64,000 bases of DNA, from NCBI RefSeq assembly GCF_000276665.1, contig NW_004955469.1, forward strand, positions 9,725,131-9,789,130. The letters are read 5' to 3'. The notes beneath the pieces are model-generated. The model ran no database searches and was not told where the DNA came from. It saw nothing but the letters and a program-made list of their open reading frames with translations. This stretch comes from Chinchilla lanigera (taxonomy: Eukaryota; Chordata; Mammalia; Rodentia; Chinchillidae). Both the position numbers and the translations under genes were made by a program. Of the stretch, positions 1-10,497 are shown piece after piece (the first letter of the stretch is position 1; every line of letters begins with the position of its first letter).

Positions 1-96
1 TTTTTTGGTTTGGTTCTTTTCCAGTACTGGGAATCGAACTCACGACCTTCCTCTTGCCAGGCAGGCACTGTGCTGCTGAGCTAAATCCCCAGCCCC
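1..96 (-). repeat. ID SINE (tRNA-derived), cut by window edge
   Basis: Read on the - strand this is a tRNA-like ID element: it begins GGGGCTGGGGATTTAGCTCA (box A region), continues to a box-B-like GTTCGATTCCC, and ends in a short A-rich tail at the window edge. It lies in the MRPL33 intron, antisense to that gene. Confidence 0.85.
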
Positions 97-255
97 AGTT
101 TTGTCCTTTTTTGACTGTGCTCTTATCACTCATGCCCTGGAAGAGAGGACAGTTCTGAGACAGTCATTTTTACAATTGCCTGACTAGCCAGCTGTGGTTA
201 CAGTATTTTGTGTATACCCCCTCTTGAGGTCTGTTCTTCTTGAAAGGTAGATGTC

Positions 256-350
256 TTTTTTTTTTTTTTTTTTTTTTTACCGGGAATTGGACTCAGGACC
301 TTGCACTTGCCAGGCAGGCGCTTGTGCCACTGAGCTATATCCCTGGCCCC
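256..350 (-). repeat. ID SINE with T22-class tail
   Basis: Young-looking ID copy on the - strand with a long poly(A) tail (poly-T on +). Similar flanks (about 13 bp, aaggtagatgtct / aagataggtgtct) look like a slightly diverged target-site duplication. Confidence 0.85.
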
Positions 351-465
351 AAAGATAGGTGTCTGAGGAGAGACCTCTAGTGTGGCTTGTTCTTATTCTT
401 TTGGTTAGGTCATTACCAAGTCACTCTGTAGCAGGCCAAACTTTGGAATTCAAAACGCTTGAAAC

Positions 466-686
466 TTTTATTTTGGTGGTATAGGTATTGAACTCAAGGT
501 CTTGCATATGCTAGGCAAGGACACTACCACTCAACTACATCCCTAGCCTCCTATTTTTTTTTTTTTTTAATTTATTTTGAGGCAAATTCTGGGTTAGTTG
601 CCCAGGATGGCCTTGAACTTGAGATCCTCTTGTCTCAGCCTCCTAAGTAGCAGAGATTACAGGCTTGAGCCACTGTACGCAGCCTC
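466..686 (-). repeat. B1-dID dimeric SINE
   Basis: On + the order is reverse-complemented ID half (about 466-550) then reverse-complemented B1 half (about 553-686), so the element reads B1 then ID on -. The B1 half lacks the internal duplication, as expected of the older dimeric family. Confidence 0.75.
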
Positions 687-851
687 AGTTTATGTTTAAT
701 AGGAGAAACAGGCAGTCATAGAATAGAACTTTCTTAGGCCAACTAATGTCCACAACTAATACGACTCCACAGATACTCCAAATGTGCCATCCCCTCATGA
801 CTGAGTTTAGTTTATTTCCTGTGCTTGTAACAGCTTGCCTTTTAATCTTAG

Positions 852-958
852 AACACTTCTGGTGAAAATGGTGAGCCAGGCCGGGACAGGTATTACCTTC
901 AATGCCAGGAGAGGTCGACTCCGGGAGAAACTAACTCTTTTGCATTATGATCCAATTG
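852..958 (+). CDS. MRPL33: MRPL33 penultimate coding exon (mitochondrial ribosomal protein bL33m)
   Basis: This exon encodes the central part of bL33m, a small protein of the large subunit of the mitochondrial ribosome in the matrix. The frame reads [13 protein letters not shown], then [14 protein letters not shown], which matches the mammalian family of about 65 residues (roughly residues 15-50). It is bounded by a pyrimidine-rich tract plus AG (850-851) and a GTAAG donor at 959. The first base completes a codon from the preceding exon (phase 2), and the last base starts the Val codon finished at 6169. Earlier exons with the start codon and N-terminus lie left of the window. In this frame there is no stop and no frameshift. 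The product name rests on recognising the protein, not on a search. Confidence 0.95.
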
Positions 959-1377
959 GTAAGATTCAGAGTTTACTCCACAAAATGTTTATAAATCCTT
1001 TCAAGGTCTGTTGCCTCCTTTCCAGACTGAATGTCTCTAGTAGTTTTGTGGCCCTTTTGACACTGTAGCATTCATTCAGCAAATATGTACTTAATGTTTG
1101 TTATGGTGCTAGCCACACCAGACCACAACACAGTTCAGTCCCGATGCTCTTGATACTTACAGTCTGGTGGGAGAGAGAATGACATGGTAAGTGCTCTGAG
1201 TGACATGATCAGGATGCTGAGATGTGGGAGGAAGTTGGGAGCAGGCCAGGAGACTTGCTTCTTATAGGACAAATAGTGGAAAACTTTATGAGGTGATGTT
1301 TAGCAGCCATGTAAAGAGAACAGGCAGTAGCATTGGGGGAACAAAGAAGTTTTGTGGGCTGCCCCCCAACTTTCTGA

Positions 1378-1500
1378 TAGGGTTTCACTGTGCAGTCCAG
1401 GCTGGGCTAAACTTGCTGTGTCGCCCAGACTAACCTTGAACTTGTGATCGTCCTTCCTCAGCCTCCAGTGCTAGAATTACAGGTGTGTGTCACCATTCCT
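1378..1500 (-). repeat. B1 SINE, diverged
   Basis: On - it shows the B1 core (TGTAATTCTAGCACTGG, then GAGGAAGGA) and the duplicated GCCCAG segment. Substitutions are frequent, so this is an older copy. Confidence 0.7.
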
Positions 1501-1587
1501 TGTTTACAAAGAAATTTTAAGAGAAGAGGAGTGTATGGTCTTAGACTGGCTAGTTATAGGCCTCAGATCTGAGTTAAAGAAATACAA

Positions 1588-1730
1588 TATCCGTGCCTGT
1601 AATCCTAGCACTCAGGACGTTGAAGCAGGATTGCCAAGAGTTCGAGATTACATCGTGAGTTTACATAGATCTTGTGAGTTTAAGGCCAGCCTGAACTACA
1701 TAGCGAGACCCTGTCTCAAAAAACAAAGAT
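1588..1730 (+). repeat. B1 SINE with internal duplication
   Basis: Starts within the Pol III box A region (GTGCCTGTAATCCTAGCACT), contains two copies of the 'acatag(a/c)...gtgag' segment, and ends GAGACCCTGTCTCAAAAAAC. Confidence 0.8.
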
Positions 1731-2029
1731 ATATAATGTCTGTATATTGGTACCTAGTAGTGGGAAATTTGATTTTCCATTTTGTGTCATCCACCAGAAT
1801 GCCATAACCTTAAATGTTATGGTTAACAGAGAGAAGTACTTGTCTAAAAGAGCTGAGTGTTCCTCCCAAGGCCAGATTGCTCATAAGCCAGTCAGCACCT
1901 GATGGCAGTTTTTGGAGCCCATTCTGTTTCTGGGTTGATGTGCAGATTTATGCAAAATAATCCAGCAAACAAACTTTTATTTTAGTACTCTGGATGTTAC
2001 TTCATTTTTGTGCTGTTACTTCTTAAGGT

Positions 2030-2154
2030 TAGCCAGGTGTGGTGGCGTGCGCCTGTAATCCTAGCATTCAGGAGGCTGAGGCAGGAGGATCATTGTGAGT
2101 TCAAGGCCAGCCTGGGCTGTGTTGCGAGACCCTGTCTCAAAAAAAAGACAAAAG
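2030..2154 (+). repeat. B1 SINE
   Basis: Well-preserved element from AGCCAGGTGTGGTGGCG through GAGGCTGAGGCAGGAGGATC to CCCTGTCTCAAAAAAAAG. It lacks the internal duplication. Confidence 0.85.
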
Positions 2155-3404
2155 CCCCCCACAAAACAATAAATATGAAAGCTGACTCAATGTGAGCGGA
2201 CATTTATAAAACGCTTTCAGAAGCCCAGTTGTCAGCTTAAAATTGCTTGAGTTCTGTTCTTCAATAGAAGTAAAATTCTTTGCTATATTTATGGTGTTCT
2301 GATCATTCATTATTATAATAAAAGCAAATTCTGGGTTTATACTTGATCAGAAGTCTAATTTAAGGATGATTCTTTATATGTTGGAAAAATTATTACAGTG
2401 ATAAAGTTTGATACTGGATTGGTATAATGTCATTTTCCCTCTGATTTCTTAATTTAGCTAGTAAAAACTCAAAGTGATGAACTGTATAGTAAAGTAATTG
2501 CTTTTCTGTTATTTTAGCTCCTTTACAGTTTATTTTTAGGAATTTGCATAAAACTGTTGATTGAATAACCTGTAATATTTTAAGTATGAAATGTATTAGA
2601 ATTTTCATTCTTACTGTGGAGGTGGTATTGGGAGCTTATTGGTCAGATTGACTTTTAAGTTTTGAGATTGGGAAAGGATGTAACTTTAAACATTGTTATC
2701 GTAAGTTCAAGAGGTGGGAGTAAAAGATTCATATATAAATTTATAATTGAACTTTGTTAATAAGGAATGCTCTTGAGTCTCAACACAACTTTGTCTTTTC
2801 TGAAAAAATGAACGTTCTGGTTTCGCAGACTGCCTGGGTTTCTGCCACCTGCAGAATGCCCTGTAGGCTTCTGTGATGAAGACATTTGCTGTGAGGCCTG
2901 CCCCTTTGCCCAGGGTACCAAATAGTATGGCAGTTTTCCCAGCATATTTTATTGCAATGAGTAAAGTTAGTTTGAAGATAATGTTTTGTTAGTTTGTTGT
3001 GTGAAGAAAATCAGGTAAGGAAACATTTCCAGTTATTTGAGCATTTCATAGTCTACCCTGGGGCAAGAACTGGCTGCATCTGCTATTCAGACTCCCTTTT
3101 CTTATATAAAACTGTATGCTAAAAAAACTCTTAAAAAACAATAGAAAGAAACCTAGATGCCAATTTCCAAGGAGGAAGGATTAAGGGCTGAGGCATAAGC
3201 TTATTAAACTTTGTTTATCATGAAGAGAATGAAAACTTGTCAGTTTTAATTTCTTGCATGACTGAACAAGACAATATAGACTTCAATTGAAACAGAATAG
3301 ATTTAGGTTAGCTATAGGGAAAGAACTTGACAGATTCATTTTTCTATGAATTAAGCAGCAAATATTTTGACAGAAAATTAACTTACATTTATGCTTGTGG
3401 ATAG
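2155..3404. other. Intronic stretch without recognised features
   Basis: AT-rich MRPL33 intron sequence. I see no exon, no clear repeat and no long meaningful frame. Confidence 0.5.
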
Positions 3405-3640
3405 CACTCAACTAACACATATTGAGTGCTCCCTGTGTATCTGGCAGCAGCTCCGTGAAGGAGATGGGGATCTCTTTCTTACAGGAAGGAAACCGAGGGT
3501 AGAGTATTTTGAGAAGTTTGGCCAAGAACTCAAAGCCGACGCATAGGGGAGCCAAAGTTTGAACCCAATCCCTCTGACTCCAAATCCTGCCCTTTCTATT
3601 ACTCAGAGCCAACTTCATCTTGTAAAACTTCTGTTTTGTT
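3405..3640 (-). repeat. MIR SINE
   Basis: On + it reads as a reversed MIR: tgagtgctccctgtgtat, then aggaaggaaaccgaggg, then ctctgactccaaatcctgcc. These follow the order expected for the minus orientation of this ancient mammalian tRNA-derived SINE. Confidence 0.65.
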
Positions 3641-4038
3641 AAATCAGAACCTTTCGTGGTCAGCCTGCCATTCAAGGCCCTGGAGCCTTACTGTCATTCC
3701 TGCCTCCTGCCCCTTTCTGTTTTAGTTCGAATGCTGTTCTTGCTTACGGGCCAAGCTTTACCTGTCCTTGAGAGATCTATCACCAGCCCCGAGCCCTTTG
3801 GTCTCTAGGTTCTTACGGGCTTTGCGGGACATTCATATGGGCACCTCGTGGCGTACTGACATTAAATCAGGGTGTCTCACAGTGTGTAATCTCCACATTG
3901 CTAAGTATAGTTCCATGGAATAAAATATTCATTCTTTGAATTAAAGGAATGGATACAGGAATGTAAGAATTTTCCTGAATAAAGCCTTACTCTACTAGTT
4001 TTAATTAGTTACTTCTGGTTAAATAGTCTCTCAGAGCT
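3641..4038. other. Intronic stretch without recognised features
   Basis: MRPL33 intron. No gene, RNA or clear repeat seen. Confidence 0.45.
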
Positions 4039-4193
4039 GCAGCTTGATGATGTGGTGGCACATAACTGTAATCCCAATACTCTAGGAAGCTGAGGCAGGA
4101 AGATTGTGAGTTCAAGGCCACCTGAATTACATACAGATTTTCAGACCAGCCTGCACTACATAATGAGACCCTGTCGCCACACACACACACACA
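4039..4193 (+). repeat. B1 SINE ending in (CA)n
   Basis: B1 with internal duplication. The usual CTCAAAA tail is replaced by a short CA dinucleotide run (about 4171-4192), a common microsatellite origin at SINE tails. Confidence 0.8.
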
Positions 4194-4261
4194 AAAAGTT
4201 TCCTGATACCTTTTCAGGGTGACAGGTTCCATTTTATTCTTGCTTTCCCCTCTTTTTACAG

Positions 4262-4330
4262 TATTTTATTTTGAGATCAGGCGTGTTCAGGGTGGTATGG
4301 CCGTAGACGCTCGAATATTTTATTTTGAGA
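4262..4330 (-). mobile_element. 5S rRNA-derived tailless retropseudogene (site 1) with target-site duplications
   Basis: The + sequence 4273-4308 is the reverse complement of the first 36 bases of 5S rRNA, with two changes, both at CpG sites (G25A, C30T on the 5S strand). Perfect 15-bp direct repeats (tattttattttgaga) lie at 4262-4276 and 4316-4330. The 3' end of the 5S part (TCTC on -) overlaps the target duplication by four bases, and six extra bases (4309-4314) sit before the 5S 5' end. There is no poly(A) tail. The insert lies in the A-rich tail of a B1 element (4321-4432). Confidence 0.85.
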
Positions 4331-4432
4331 CAGGGTCTTACTAATTTCCTCTAACTGGGCTCAGACTTGGTGATCTTCTTGCCTTGGCCTCCCAGAGTAC
4401 TGGGATTACAGGATTGCGCCAGCATGCCTAGG
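4321..4432 (-). repeat. B1 SINE, diverged
   Basis: On - it runs from GCATGCTGG through GTAATCCCAGTACTCTGGGA to GACCCTGTCTCAAAATAAAA. Its tail was the target of the 5S-derived insertion beside it. Confidence 0.75.
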
Positions 4433-4458
4433 CCGTATTCCCTCCCACCTTGCTCCCT

Positions 4459-4536
4459 TTTTGGGGTGCTGGGGATTAGACCTTGGGACTTGCACTTACT
4501 AGGCAAGCCCTCTACCATTGAGTTACACCTTTAACC
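4459..4536 (-). repeat. ID SINE
   Basis: Reversed ID: ggtgctggggattagacctt, then cttactaggcaagccctctacca. It is older than the full-length copies at the window start. Confidence 0.7.
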
Positions 4537-4837
4537 CTCTTTTTTTTTTAAAAATGCAGTTTTAAAGTCCCATATATAAAAGCATGGGGGAAATATATCT
4601 TATAACTAACAACATTATTTGATGGGAAAGTATCGTGGTTCTTTACTAACATCTTATAATGCTTTGTAGTTTTCCTTGGAGACTTAGGAGGGTCAGTCAT
4701 ACTTGGATGATTTGAAGTATGTGAACACTTTCCTTATGTACAATATATGTATGTGTATTTTTGATTTTAATAGGCAAAATTCTTTTGATTGGTTAATGGT
4801 TCTTAAATCTACTTGCCCATCAGACTGTCTGAGCCTT

Positions 4838-4998
4838 TGTTTTGTTTTGTTTTGTTTTTTGAGACAGAGTCTCACTATATAGTTCAGACTGGCCTTGAAC
4901 TCACTATGTAGCCCAGGCTGGCCTTGAATTTACAGGGATCCTCCTGCCTCAGCCTCCACAAGTGCTGGGATTACAGGTGTGTACCATTACACCTGGCT
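4838..4998 (-). repeat. B1 SINE with internal duplication
   Basis: Full B1 on -, tail visible on + as (TTTTG)n TTTTTTGAGACAGAGTCTC. Both duplicated segments (ctatatagttcagactgg and ctatgtagcccaggctgg) are clear. Confidence 0.9.
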
Positions 4999-5107
4999 GG
5001 AGTTTTTAAAAATATAGTCCTCCAGTCTTATGCTACCTTTGATGAACCAAAATTATGATAGGGGTGGAGGTGAGAAGTAGAAATGTATTTTAAACAAGTT
5101 CCCTAGC

Positions 5108-5200
5108 TAATTTCTTTCTTTCCCCCTCTCCTTCTTTCTCTTTCTCTTTCACTCTCTTTCTTTCTTCTCCCCTTCTATCTCTTTCTTTTTTTCTTTCTTT
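5108..5200. repeat. CT-rich polypyrimidine tract
   Basis: About 90 bases almost wholly C and T, made of (CTTT)n and (TTCTC)n-like units, directly abutting an ID element tail. Confidence 0.85.
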
Positions 5201-5277
5201 TTTGTGGTGCTAGGGATCCAACCCAGGGCCTTGTGTGCACTACGGAAGTGCTGTTCCACTGAGCTACGTCCTTTTCC
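5201..5277 (-). repeat. ID SINE
   Basis: Reversed ID core (gtggtgctagggatccaacc ... actgagctacgtcc). Its 3' tail adjoins the CT-rich tract. Confidence 0.75.
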
Positions 5278-5820
5278 CAAATTCCTTATCATAGACACTT
5301 TGAGAATCCCAGGTAGAGTATCTTTATATGGCAGGGATAAATGAGTTGTTAGGTCACAGTCTTTTGAGTTTCTAGATTTTCCTAGGCTGCATTTTTGTTT
5401 TGTTTATTTATGGCATCAGGTGGAATTAGGTGGGAGGGGAGGGAGTTGGGGCAGTGGGCAGTTAATGGCAGGCCATCGGGCATCCTGGGAACTGTGGAAG
5501 CCCTGTTTCATAGCATCTGGCTACCAGTCTTTCATCCAGGCAGACAGCCCTTTCTTTTGGTTTTGTTTTAGGGAACTGCTCTGTAATATTTTGATTATAA
5601 TACTTTCTTACCAAACTAAAGCGTTCAAATTTGGGTATACTGAATGGCTCTGGGAAGTAGTTTCCATGGTAGCTGCTCTTCCCACCAGGCTGTTATTTTC
5701 TTCGTGGTCTGCCCAGTTTTTGCTGCTGCTTTGGAGACTAGCTTCCAGTCTTGCTTTTGCTTACTTGCTGGAAAGTAGATCTCTATCAACTTTGTGGAGA
5801 CACTGAATGTTTTCCATTTT

Positions 5821-5898
5821 TTTTTGGTACCGGGAATTGAATTCAAGACCTTGTGCTTGCTAGGTAGGTGCTGTGCCACTGAGCTCTATCCTGGGTCC
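5821..5898 (-). repeat. ID SINE with target-site duplication
   Basis: Reversed ID flanked by direct repeats gttttccatttt (5809-5820 and 5899-5910). The intact duplication suggests recent insertion in the MRPL33 intron. Confidence 0.9.
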
Positions 5899-6168
5899 GT
5901 TTTCCATTTTTGCTCCTATTTTTTATGTGAATATTTCAAATCGAATGAAATATGACCTCAAGTAGTACCAAGGGCACCAGTGATTGGCCCTTCCCTCGTT
6001 TCTCCTGTCTTCTCTGGGCTCTGAGATTGCGGAGCTGAGTTTGCAAATCAGCTCCATTCTCATGTCAAAGGGATACTAAAAGAAGAAAAAGCAGAGGTAT
6101 TAGGGTGTGATAAGTATTTTTAATAAAAATGATAAAAATGATGCTTTTGAATTTTTCTCCCTCCACAG

Positions 6169-6218
6169 TGAAAAAAAAAGTCCTCTTTGTGGAGCAGAAA
6201 AAAATACGCTCTCTCTAA
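6169..6218 (+). CDS. MRPL33: MRPL33 terminal coding exon with stop codon
   Basis: After the CTCCACAG acceptor the frame continues VKKKVLFVEQKKIRSL and stops at TAA (6216-6218). This is the highly conserved basic C-terminus of mitochondrial bL33 and joins in frame to the exon ending at 958. The first two bases complete the split Val codon. A run of nine A residues encodes the three lysines. The length and the C-terminus agree with the family's usual 65 residues, so the 3' half of this gene looks intact and functional. Confidence 0.96.
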
Positions 6219-6325
6219 ACAATGGATTGAAAATGAATTTGATTTATAAATGAGAAGACTGAGGGCGGGATTCTGATTCAGAAACCCCACAGCCTATAAT
6301 AAAAGAAGAGGAAAGGCACGGCATC
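6219..6325 (+). other. MRPL33: MRPL33 3' untranslated region (end estimated)
   Basis: Non-coding sequence between the MRPL33 stop and the first poly(A) signal. The end is an estimate, about 20 bases past the AATAAA at 6298. Confidence 0.55.
6298..6303 (+). terminator. MRPL33: Poly(A) signal AATAAA, likely for MRPL33
   Basis: AATAAA 80 bases after the MRPL33 stop, in 'cctataataaaagaagagg'. A second AATAAA at 6451-6456 could serve as an alternative site. Confidence 0.6.
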
Positions 6326-6877
6326 AACTGCCTCCTGTGATTTGAAGGCCATTGTGAAAGGGAACAATGTGGTGAAAGAAAGTCCTTTGTATTAGGACAT
6401 ATATCATCGTATCACATTTATTTATCTTTCTGGATATTTTTATAACCCTTAATAAATAGCCTGTACTATTGTCTCTTAGTGATGTCTTCCTTTACTATTT
6501 GAAATTTAGAAAATCAACCACATTACTAAAAAATAGCCATTGTTTCATATGATAAAAGACATTTTTCCATAATGAGACCTGAGTAAGGGCTTCTGGGTTG
6601 CTCCTCCAAGTACTTCACAGAAAAGGCAGAATAGCACTCCGGGTGATCTTAAAGAAACTCCATGTAATAACAGTGGAATAATGGATGACAGGGGTGAACA
6701 GGAAGGATGACGGAGGAAACCAAGACAAGAACTTACGGTTTTGATTTGTGCTTATATAATTAGGAACAATGCCATTGATTCATATTCTAACCCCAAATAA
6801 CCAAAGCAGTGGCTAGGATTTTTTAAAGACAGCTTTGGATTCATTATCCCCTAGATCTTTCTTCAAAACCAAGAGGA

Positions 6878-7003
6878 GGCTGGGCATGGTGGCATACACC
6901 TGTAATCCCAGCATTTGGGAGGCTAAAGCAGGAGGATCGCTGTGAATTGGAGGCCAGCCTGGACTACATAGTGAGACTCTGTCTCAAAAACAAAAACAAA
7001 AAA
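6878..7003 (+). repeat. B1 SINE
   Basis: Near-complete B1 (GGCTGGGCATGGTGGCATAC ... GAGACTCTGTCTCAAAAACA) with an (AAAAAC)n tail. Confidence 0.88.
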
Positions 7004-8134
7004 CTAAGCAAAAAACTAAGCAGAGCTATAGTATGTTTCCATAAGCCACTCCGCTTCTAGGCTTCTGGAGCATGGTGGCACCCCACAGCTATTTAGCTTG
7101 GAAATTCCACTGATAATCATGATGTTCAGATAAGAACTACAGTACTGCCCTGCCCCAATCCATATAATTTGTCACTTAGGCTATTGTTTCTCACAGATTT
7201 TCAAAACTCCAGTTTTCCCCTTTATCTTCCAGGTTTCTTTCTGAAAAGGTCAGCTCAGGAGCACATGGCTTCTTTTCCTTTTAAGTTTTGCTAGTGTACC
7301 TTAGTGAAAGTGAGTTTGCTAGTTAGTTACCTCAGTGAAAGTCCTTGTAGGAGAGAATGATGTGTGTGCCCACCCTGGCCACAAGCATTAGGAAATGAGT
7401 GCTGTTCCAAAATAGCAGGTGTTCCTCCCCAGGCCCAGTCTAAGCCTTTCGAAGAAATACAAGAGCAGCTCTGCGGAGATGGAATTAGATGTAAACAGTT
7501 GCTGAGTCTTAAGTGCTGTGGCATTATAGCTATTTTGTGGCATCTTTTGTTAAAGCTCTGGTTCAAAGCAATAACAGGTGAGATGTTGGCTATTTTTAGG
7601 TTGAAATATACACAATGGTCTTTGGTTACAAGAAAAATCTTTTAGAAGATCCTAGCTAAGTCAATGTAAAGGGTCTATGCCACACTCAGATCATTTTAAA
7701 AAGCAAAAGCCTAAATACCTGACCTGATGACCTGTCTGTTCAGCCCTTGAGCCAAATGTGGGTGTTCATATCAGTCGGTTGCTGCCATATACAGTGAAAT
7801 ATTTTCATAAATACCCAAACTTCTGGCTTACTGTATCACAGGTTTGACAGCTTAGCTTTAATTTGACAGTCAAGCTCAAGAGTGTCAGATTCCTCTCCCC
7901 AAAGGAGATCAATTTTATGTTCCTTTGCTTTCTTGAACATTCTCTGTTCTGGCTTTTGACACTGGTGCTTTCACCCCTGATGTGTGGTGTACACTTAACA
8001 TTCACAAGCTGTTGGCAACAGAACTTGCTGGCCCTGAAGAGTGCGAATGTTTGCACAGATCTGGATTGTGGAATCTAATTCTAGTTGGCTCTTACGAATG
8101 CATGAAAAGCAAAGGACTGTTATTCATAGATGAG

Positions 8135-9200
8135 AGCTTGAAGATGGTGGAGTGGTAAGGAGCAGAGAAAAAGCCTCACTGAGAGCTGCAGTCCAGGCAC
8201 TGTAACATAGCAAAGTGAGAGGAAAAAAAAAAAGCAAAGTAAGGAAGACAAGAAGGAGGGAAGTGGGTCCCCTGGACCCAGGAAGGGTCTGAAGGGAGAA
8301 TTGAAGCCCATGGGGAGAGTGAAAAAACCTTGAAAAGAAGGAGGTAGCTGGTGGAGCCTTCTCTGAATCCAGGACTCACTGTCTGGGAGGAGTGGTTCAA
8401 ACCTGCAAACACGGTGACTGCTGGCAACACCAGAGTCTTCCACAGGGAGAAGCAGTGGGGGGACTGCACTAGCGGGGTGAGTGCTGAGGGCTCAGTGGTC
8501 CTGTGGGAGAGGGCGATTGGGAGCCATCTTGGAGAGCTGCTGCGCTCAGAACTCAGAACAACTTCTGGATCCATTTAGGGGCTCCGAGCTGAGTTCAGGT
8601 CCACAGAAGGCGCGCTGTTGGCTGCAGGCTGAACAGATCTGGTCTCAGCCTCATGGCCAGAAACCAGCCTGAACTTCAGAGGAAATACAGGTGCAGGCTC
8701 ACTGGGATTATGCACTACCCTGCCAGAAAGCTACTGCTGGCCTCTGCCATAAATCAACGTGGATCTGGACTCTGTCTCCACACACGGTCTACCAGTGACA
8801 GCAGAGACAAACCTGGAAGTGGGCATTTTTTTTCTCTCTCCTTCTTTTCTTGGTTATTTGTCCTTCATTGGTCTTGTTTTTATGAGTGTGAACATGGTTT
8901 GTAGCTTCTCTGTGGTTGCTCTGTTCTAGTCCTTTTATTCTCTTTCCCTCCTGCCTTCTGCACCAGTTTCCCAGAGTTTGCGTGATCCCCCTTGTCCTCC
9001 AGCCTTGCTTCTAATCTCTTCCTCTTCTACTTTATTTTTTCCCTAACCTCTTTTAAATTTTCTCCTGAGAGTAACATTGACACATTGAGGACTTACTGCA
9101 TATAATTTTCTGGTTTGTTTAGATTTTGTCATATAACCACGAATCTAGTTCATACAGTTAAAGGTGACAATTGATAGTTACTACAGTTTGTCATTTTCTA
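8135..9200 (+). mobile_element. L1 LINE 5' region-like segment
   Basis: It opens AAGATGGTGGAGTGGTAAGG near 8141, like the start of many mammalian L1 5' UTRs. A purine-rich then GC-richer stretch with promoter-like character follows, then a pyrimidine-rich part (about 8827-9060) like the zone before ORF1. No ORF1 frame remains. It could be another LINE or LTR fragment, so confidence is moderate. Confidence 0.4.
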
Positions 9201-9441
9201 GGCTGTTTGATGCCATCATTATTGCTGATTGTAGCACGTTAGCCAGTGTGACGTAACTGTTCTAAGCAGCTGTTCTTCCTGGTATTCCAAGACTGAGATT
9301 GCCTAAGGGTCACAGAAAATACTGTGGGCCAGTACTTCAAGGTGACTTAGTAAATGGACATAATATTTGCAAAGAAAAAAAGATTTTCTAGTAAGTGTTT
9401 GCTGGCTGGCCACTCACAAGTACATGTTATTTCCAGGTGTA

Positions 9442-9447
9442 TTTATT
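9442..9447 (-). terminator. RBKS: Poly(A) signal AATAAA, likely for RBKS
   Basis: AATAAA on the - strand 16 bases after the RBKS stop codon, followed about 20-40 bases on by a GT-rich stretch (TTGTGAGTGG). This would give a very short 3' UTR. A more distal site cannot be excluded. Confidence 0.5.
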
Positions 9448-9463
9448 TGGGGGTTAGCAGCAT

Positions 9464-9697
<234 letters not shown>

Positions 9698-9828
9698 TTA
9701 AAAATACTCAAATAAATTTAATAAACAATTTATAGAAAAGATATAAGGAAAGTGCAGAAAGTTTCCACATACCCCTCCTAACATCTTACTGTGGTACATT
9801 ATAATTAGTAAGATAATATTGATATTAT

Positions 9829-9905
9829 TTTTTTTTGGTACTTGGAATTGAACTCACAACCTTGAGCTTGTGAGGCGGTGCTGTGCCACTGAGCTATATC
9901 CCTGG
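9829..9905 (-). repeat. ID SINE
   Basis: Reversed ID with poly-T tail on +. Similar flanks (aatattgatattatt / aatactgatatattatt) look like a diverged target duplication. Confidence 0.85.
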
Positions 9906-10242
9906 CAATACTGATATATTATTAACTGAACTCCATACTTTATTCAGATTTATTAGTTTTTGCTTAATGTCCTCTTTCTGTTCCAGGATCTCATCCAAGA
10001 TAACACTTTACATTTAAGTGTTAAGTTGTCCTTAGGCTACAACACTTAGACATCATTTTTGATGCCTTTCATACTTTTGAGGAAGACTGGTCAGGAATTG
10101 TGTAGAATGGGCTTTAGTTGGGATTTGTCTGTTTTTCTCAAAGGTTAGAGTGTGGTTGTGGTTTTTCTGCAAGGAAAACCACACGAGTGAAGTGCCATTC
10201 TCGTCCTGTCAAGTGTATGTCCTACCACATGACGTCACTGAT

Positions 10243-10334
10243 TTTTTTTTTTTTCCCTCCGGTACCGGAACCGAACTCACGACCTTGCGCTTGCCAGGCA
10301 GGCGCTTTTTGCCACTGAGCTAAATCCCCAGCCC
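10243..10334 (-). repeat. ID SINE with perfect target-site duplication
   Basis: Reversed ID flanked by gacgtcactgat at 10231-10242 and 10335-10346. The element and repeats are nearly undamaged, so it is probably among the youngest insertions here. Confidence 0.93.
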
Positions 10335-10420
10335 GACGTCACTGATGTTAACCTTGGCCACCTGGCTGATGCAGCCTTTGCCAGGTTTGTCCACTGTGAA
10401 GCCACCTTGCTCTCTTTGTT

Positions 10421-10497
10421 CTGTGGTGCTGGGGATTGAACTCAGGGCCTTGTGCATGCTAGGCCAGCATTCTACCACCGAGCTACATCCCCAGCCC
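10421..10497 (-). repeat. ID SINE, short-tailed
   Basis: Reversed ID core (gtggtgctggggattgaact ... gagctacatccccagcc) close to the generic ID consensus, only about 90 bases from the previous ID. Confidence 0.85.

Larger units (their letters stand above)
959..6168 (+). other. MRPL33: Last intron of MRPL33
   Basis: A 5.2-kb intron with GT at 959 and CTCCACAG ending at 6168, joining phase 1 to phase 1. It carries many SINEs, a MIR, and one short 5S rRNA-derived insertion. I see no other gene in it. Confidence 0.9.
6304..9441. other. Intergenic region between convergent MRPL33 and RBKS
   Basis: About 3.1 kb separates the two predicted poly(A) signals. It holds one B1 (6878-7003), an L1 5'-region-like block (8135-9200) and otherwise unremarkable sequence (6305-6877, 7004-8134) with no gene I can support. 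Confidence 0.7.

Noticed and set aside
852..870. Apparent extra base at the start of the MRPL33 exon that might shift the frame
   Set aside because: If the upstream intron is phase 2, the first A completes a Lys codon and the frame continues TLLVKMVS as in related proteins. No break is needed to explain it.
5420..5806. 128-codon + frame in the MRPL33 intron
   Set aside because: No known domain, no codon pattern or splice support; chance frame.
8120..8574. Overlapping - frames of 107 and 132 codons
   Set aside because: Antisense to the L1 5'-region-like block; low-information frames.
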